Part shown: positions 39,955 to 41,569 of the stretch, in pieces
Position numbering within the stretch: position 1 is the first letter of the stretch
Layout: each line of letters opens with the position of its first letter
Source: JALCSJ01 sp036788835
GTDB taxonomy: Bacteria; Bacillota; Negativicutes; Acidaminococcales; Acidaminococcaceae
Assembly: GCA_036788835.1 (NCBI GenBank)
Contig: DAIQMR010000023.1
Coordinates: 1 to 41,569 of the forward strand
Length of the DNA: 41,569 bases
Direction of reading: 5' to 3'
Position numbers and translations under genes: made by a program
The notes under the pieces: model-generated
Told to the model about the DNA's origin: nothing
What the model saw: the letters and a program-made list of their open reading frames with translations, nothing else
The model's database searches: none

Positions 39955-41177
39955 GCACAGATATGGAAAGAGAAAAAATCACAGAAGCTCTGAATAAAGC
40001 AGCTGTGTATGGCAACAATATTGATTTAAACACTTTTGACGATAATAACGATGTTCATGCCAAAAGCGTTGAAGGCATGAGCAATCCTGATAAAAAAACC
40101 ATGGAAAAAGTCGGCATGGAATTAAATGATGCCGAGGACAGAAGCGGCACTTTTCTTCAGGTAGACAATGCGCCTGTAGAAATCAAAACGAAGAAAGACA
40201 CCCCTATGGTTTTAATGAATACAGGGGATGCGGCTAAAAAGTATCCTGAACTGGTTGAGAAATATTGGTGGAAGGCTGTGAAAGCAGATACTGATAAGTA
40301 CACTGCTAAAACCGCCCTGGAAAAAGAAAACGGTTATTTCGTCCATCTGCAAAAGGGTGTGAAGATCGAAGCACCGGTTCAATCATGTATGTTCATGAGT
40401 CATGAGAACCAGCTTCAGAGAGTGCATAATATCATTATCCTTGAAGAAGGAGCAGAGCTGAACCTGATTACAGGCTGTGCCAGCGATCCTTCTTTGGACA
40501 AGGGCGTTCATGTAGGTGTCAGCGAATTGTACATTGGCAAAAACGCCAAGCTGACTTTCACTATGATTCACAGCTGGGGTCATAATGTGGCAGTACGTCC
40601 CAGAACAGTGGCTATTGTAGACGAAGGCGGCCTTTACATGTCCAACTACGTGAACATGGATAAGGTTGCAGACGTGCAAATGTATCCCACGGTACATTTA
40701 ATCGGGAAAGGTGCTACAACCCGTCTAAACTCAATTTTGGTGGCTCCAGAGGGTGCTCATATGGACATTGGCGGCAAGGCTATCCTGGAAGTACCCGGCA
40801 CGAAGGCGGAAATTATTACCCGTTCTATTTCTACCGGTGGTACGATTATTAATCGTGGCTATCTGGAAGGCAAATCCGAAGGTGTCAAGGCACATCTGGA
40901 ATGTAATGGGTTAATGCTCAGCAAGAAAGGTCATATTCTGGCCATTCCTGAACTGGACGCTCATACAGGAAATTCTGACCTGAGTCACGAAGCGGCGGTA
41001 GGTAAAGTAAATCAGGAAGAAATTGAGTACCTGATGGCACGTGGTTTGTCAGAAGACGAAGCTACTGCGACAATTGTCAGAGGTTTCCTAAACATTAATA
41101 TCGAGGGACTACCTAAGAGCCTGGAAGAAAAGATTAATAAGACTTTGGACACTTTCACGTATACTAAGGGAATGTAA
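39951..41177 (+). CDS. sufB: SufB/SufD family scaffold protein (single SufB-like subunit)
   Basis: Fe-S cluster scaffold partner of SufC. The 408-aa product has a helical N-terminus and the right-handed beta-helix core with VHNIIILEEGAELNLITGCA, KLTFTMIHSWG and GKAILEVPGTKAEIITRSI. The C-terminal domain ends in DLSHEAAVGKVNQEEIEYLMARGLSEDEA. Cys318 (in HLECNGLML) aligns by motif with the cluster-forming Cys405 of E. coli SufB. His346 (in LSHEA) aligns with the SufB/SufD histidine. With only one such gene next to sufC, it probably forms a homodimer as in minimal SUF-type (SmsCB) systems. It starts on ATG 39951 behind AGGAGGATG, coupled to sufC. Confidence 0.92.
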   Translation: MSTDMEREKITEALNKAAVYGNNIDLNTFDDNNDVHAKSVEGMSNPDKKTMEKVGMELNDAEDRSGTFLQVDNAPVEIKTKKDTPMVLMNTGDAAKKYPELVEKYWWKAVKADTDKYTAKTALEKENGYFVHLQKGVKIEAPVQSCMFMSHENQLQRVHNIIILEEGAELNLITGCASDPSLDKGVHVGVSELYIGKNAKLTFTMIHSWGHNVAVRPRTVAIVDEGGLYMSNYVNMDKVADVQMYPTVHLIGKGATTRLNSILVAPEGAHMDIGGKAILEVPGTKAEIITRSISTGGTIINRGYLEGKSEGVKAHLECNGLMLSKKGHILAIPELDAHTGNSDLSHEAAVGKVNQEEIEYLMARGLSEDEATATIVRGFLNINIEGLPKSLEEKINKTLDTFTYTKGM

Positions 41178-41285
41178 ATACAAATTTAAAGGTTCTAGAA
41201 TAAATGTTGAGGTAGAAATTTGAATTATATGTCTAGTGTCTTGAGATGCTGGATTGTACTCAACATCATAATCTGATTTCACAAA

Positions 41286-41328
41286 ACATACTAATTTCGA
41301 TTTGGCGAAATTAGTATGTTTTTTTTTA
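41286..41328 (+). terminator. sufCB terminator
   Basis: ACATACTAATTTCG (41286-41299) pairs perfectly with CGAAATTAGTATGT (41306-41319), followed by nine Ts. Confidence 0.92.
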
Positions 41329-41569
41329 CTTAAAAAAGAAAACTTTAAAAATTATTGAATATGTGCATATGCAGTACAGTGTTAACATAGCACCCACACG
41401 CTATAAATAAATAATTAATATAGACAAAAATAATAAAAGAGAAATAATATAATTAATAGACAATATAAATTTTGACAGAAAAATATGTAACATGATAAAA
41501 TGCTTTTAATGAAAAAGAAAAGAATTATGAGGAACAGTAATTTACCGTAGATAAGTAAAAGGCTGTGAT
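41329..41569 (+). promoter_or_regulatory. AT-rich intergenic region with a promoter for a downstream gene
   Basis: There is no convincing gene. TTGACA (41472-41477), 18-bp spacer, TAAAAT (41496-41501) forms a good promoter pointing out of the window. Downstream, a short frame beginning ATGAAAAAGAAAAGAATT near 41509 ends after 13 codons and is not a credible gene. Confidence 0.6.

Noticed and set aside
41204..41267. Distant inverted repeat ATGTTGAG/CTCAACAT after sufB
   Set aside because: Only eight base pairs over a 48-base loop, with no T-run; the strong terminator lies further downstream at 41286-41328.
1..41569. CRISPR arrays, insertion sequences, phage or integrase genes
   Set aside because: No regularly spaced repeats, transposase, recombinase or phage structural frames were seen. 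The only repeats are the RTX units, the short duplications and the palindromic elements described.

Overview
The window reads as a chromosomal segment of a low-to-mid GC Bacillota (Firmicutes) genome, most likely a non-sporulating, diderm member of the Negativicutes (an Acidaminococcaceae-type organism is my best guess). The Bacillota assignment rests on the CIRCE/hrcA-grpE-dnaK-dnaJ heat-shock operon, two tRNA-sensing T-box leaders, and the gene orders rpsT-lepA-hemW-hrcA, dnaJ-prmA-rsmE-mtaB, rpsU-yqeY, nfeD-floA, pgeF-yggS-sepF-ylmH-ileS and phoH-ybeY-cdd-era-recO. The non-sporulating, diderm reading is inference. The sporulation genes gpr/spoIIP and yqfC/yqfD found at these synteny points in Bacillus are absent, and an RTX-type protein, usually exported through two membranes, opens the window.

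Layout. 1-1591: C-terminal part of a large RTX calcium-binding protein, broken by a 100-N gap that falls inside an exact repeat. 1622-3655: leucine T-box and type-2 2-isopropylmalate synthase. 3665-5641: rpsT and a secreted SGNH hydrolase. 5644-8662: lepA and hemW. 8678-13685: CIRCE-controlled chaperone operon ending in a strong terminator. 13727-17412: a small membrane protein, then prmA, rsmE, mtaB and a HIT protein. 17418-18193: rpsU and yqeY. 18217-20538: a second 100-N gap, then nfeD, floA and an unknown membrane-anchored protein. 20575-22111: polyphosphate:AMP phosphotransferase. 22210-26544: division-type cluster pgeF-yggS-sepF-proC-ylmH plus a histidine phosphatase. 26541-29711: isoleucine T-box and ileS. 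29713-30064: tRNA-Val(GAC) and a small unusual protein, both on the minus strand. 30126-35309: cyclophilin lipoprotein, phoH, ybeY, cdd, era, a CBS protein that looks N-terminally truncated, and recO. 35314-37565: a membrane protein, exodeoxyribonuclease III and an ADP-ribosylglycohydrolase. 37577-38078: a non-coding, highly palindromic region. 38091-39073: lgt on the minus strand behind a structured, possibly 6S-like RNA. 39090-41177: a two-gene minimal SUF-type Fe-S assembly operon. 41178-41569: terminator and an AT-rich promoter region for a gene outside the window.

Most genes are housekeeping: translation (rpsT, lepA, rpsU, ileS, tRNA-Val), rRNA/tRNA modification and maturation (prmA, rsmE, mtaB, ybeY, era), proteostasis (hrcA operon, cyclophilin), branched-chain amino acids (leuA and ileS, both T-box controlled), DNA repair (recO, exoIII) and Fe-S supply (sufCB). 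The most novel material is non-coding: the roughly 400-nt palindromic element at 37592-37988, which has its own extended -10 and a terminator-like end, and the rod-shaped RNA upstream of lgt. Other points worth a look are the cysteine-rich insertion in the SufC homologue, the truncated CBS gene, and the His/Tyr/Asp-rich mini-protein behind tRNA-Val.
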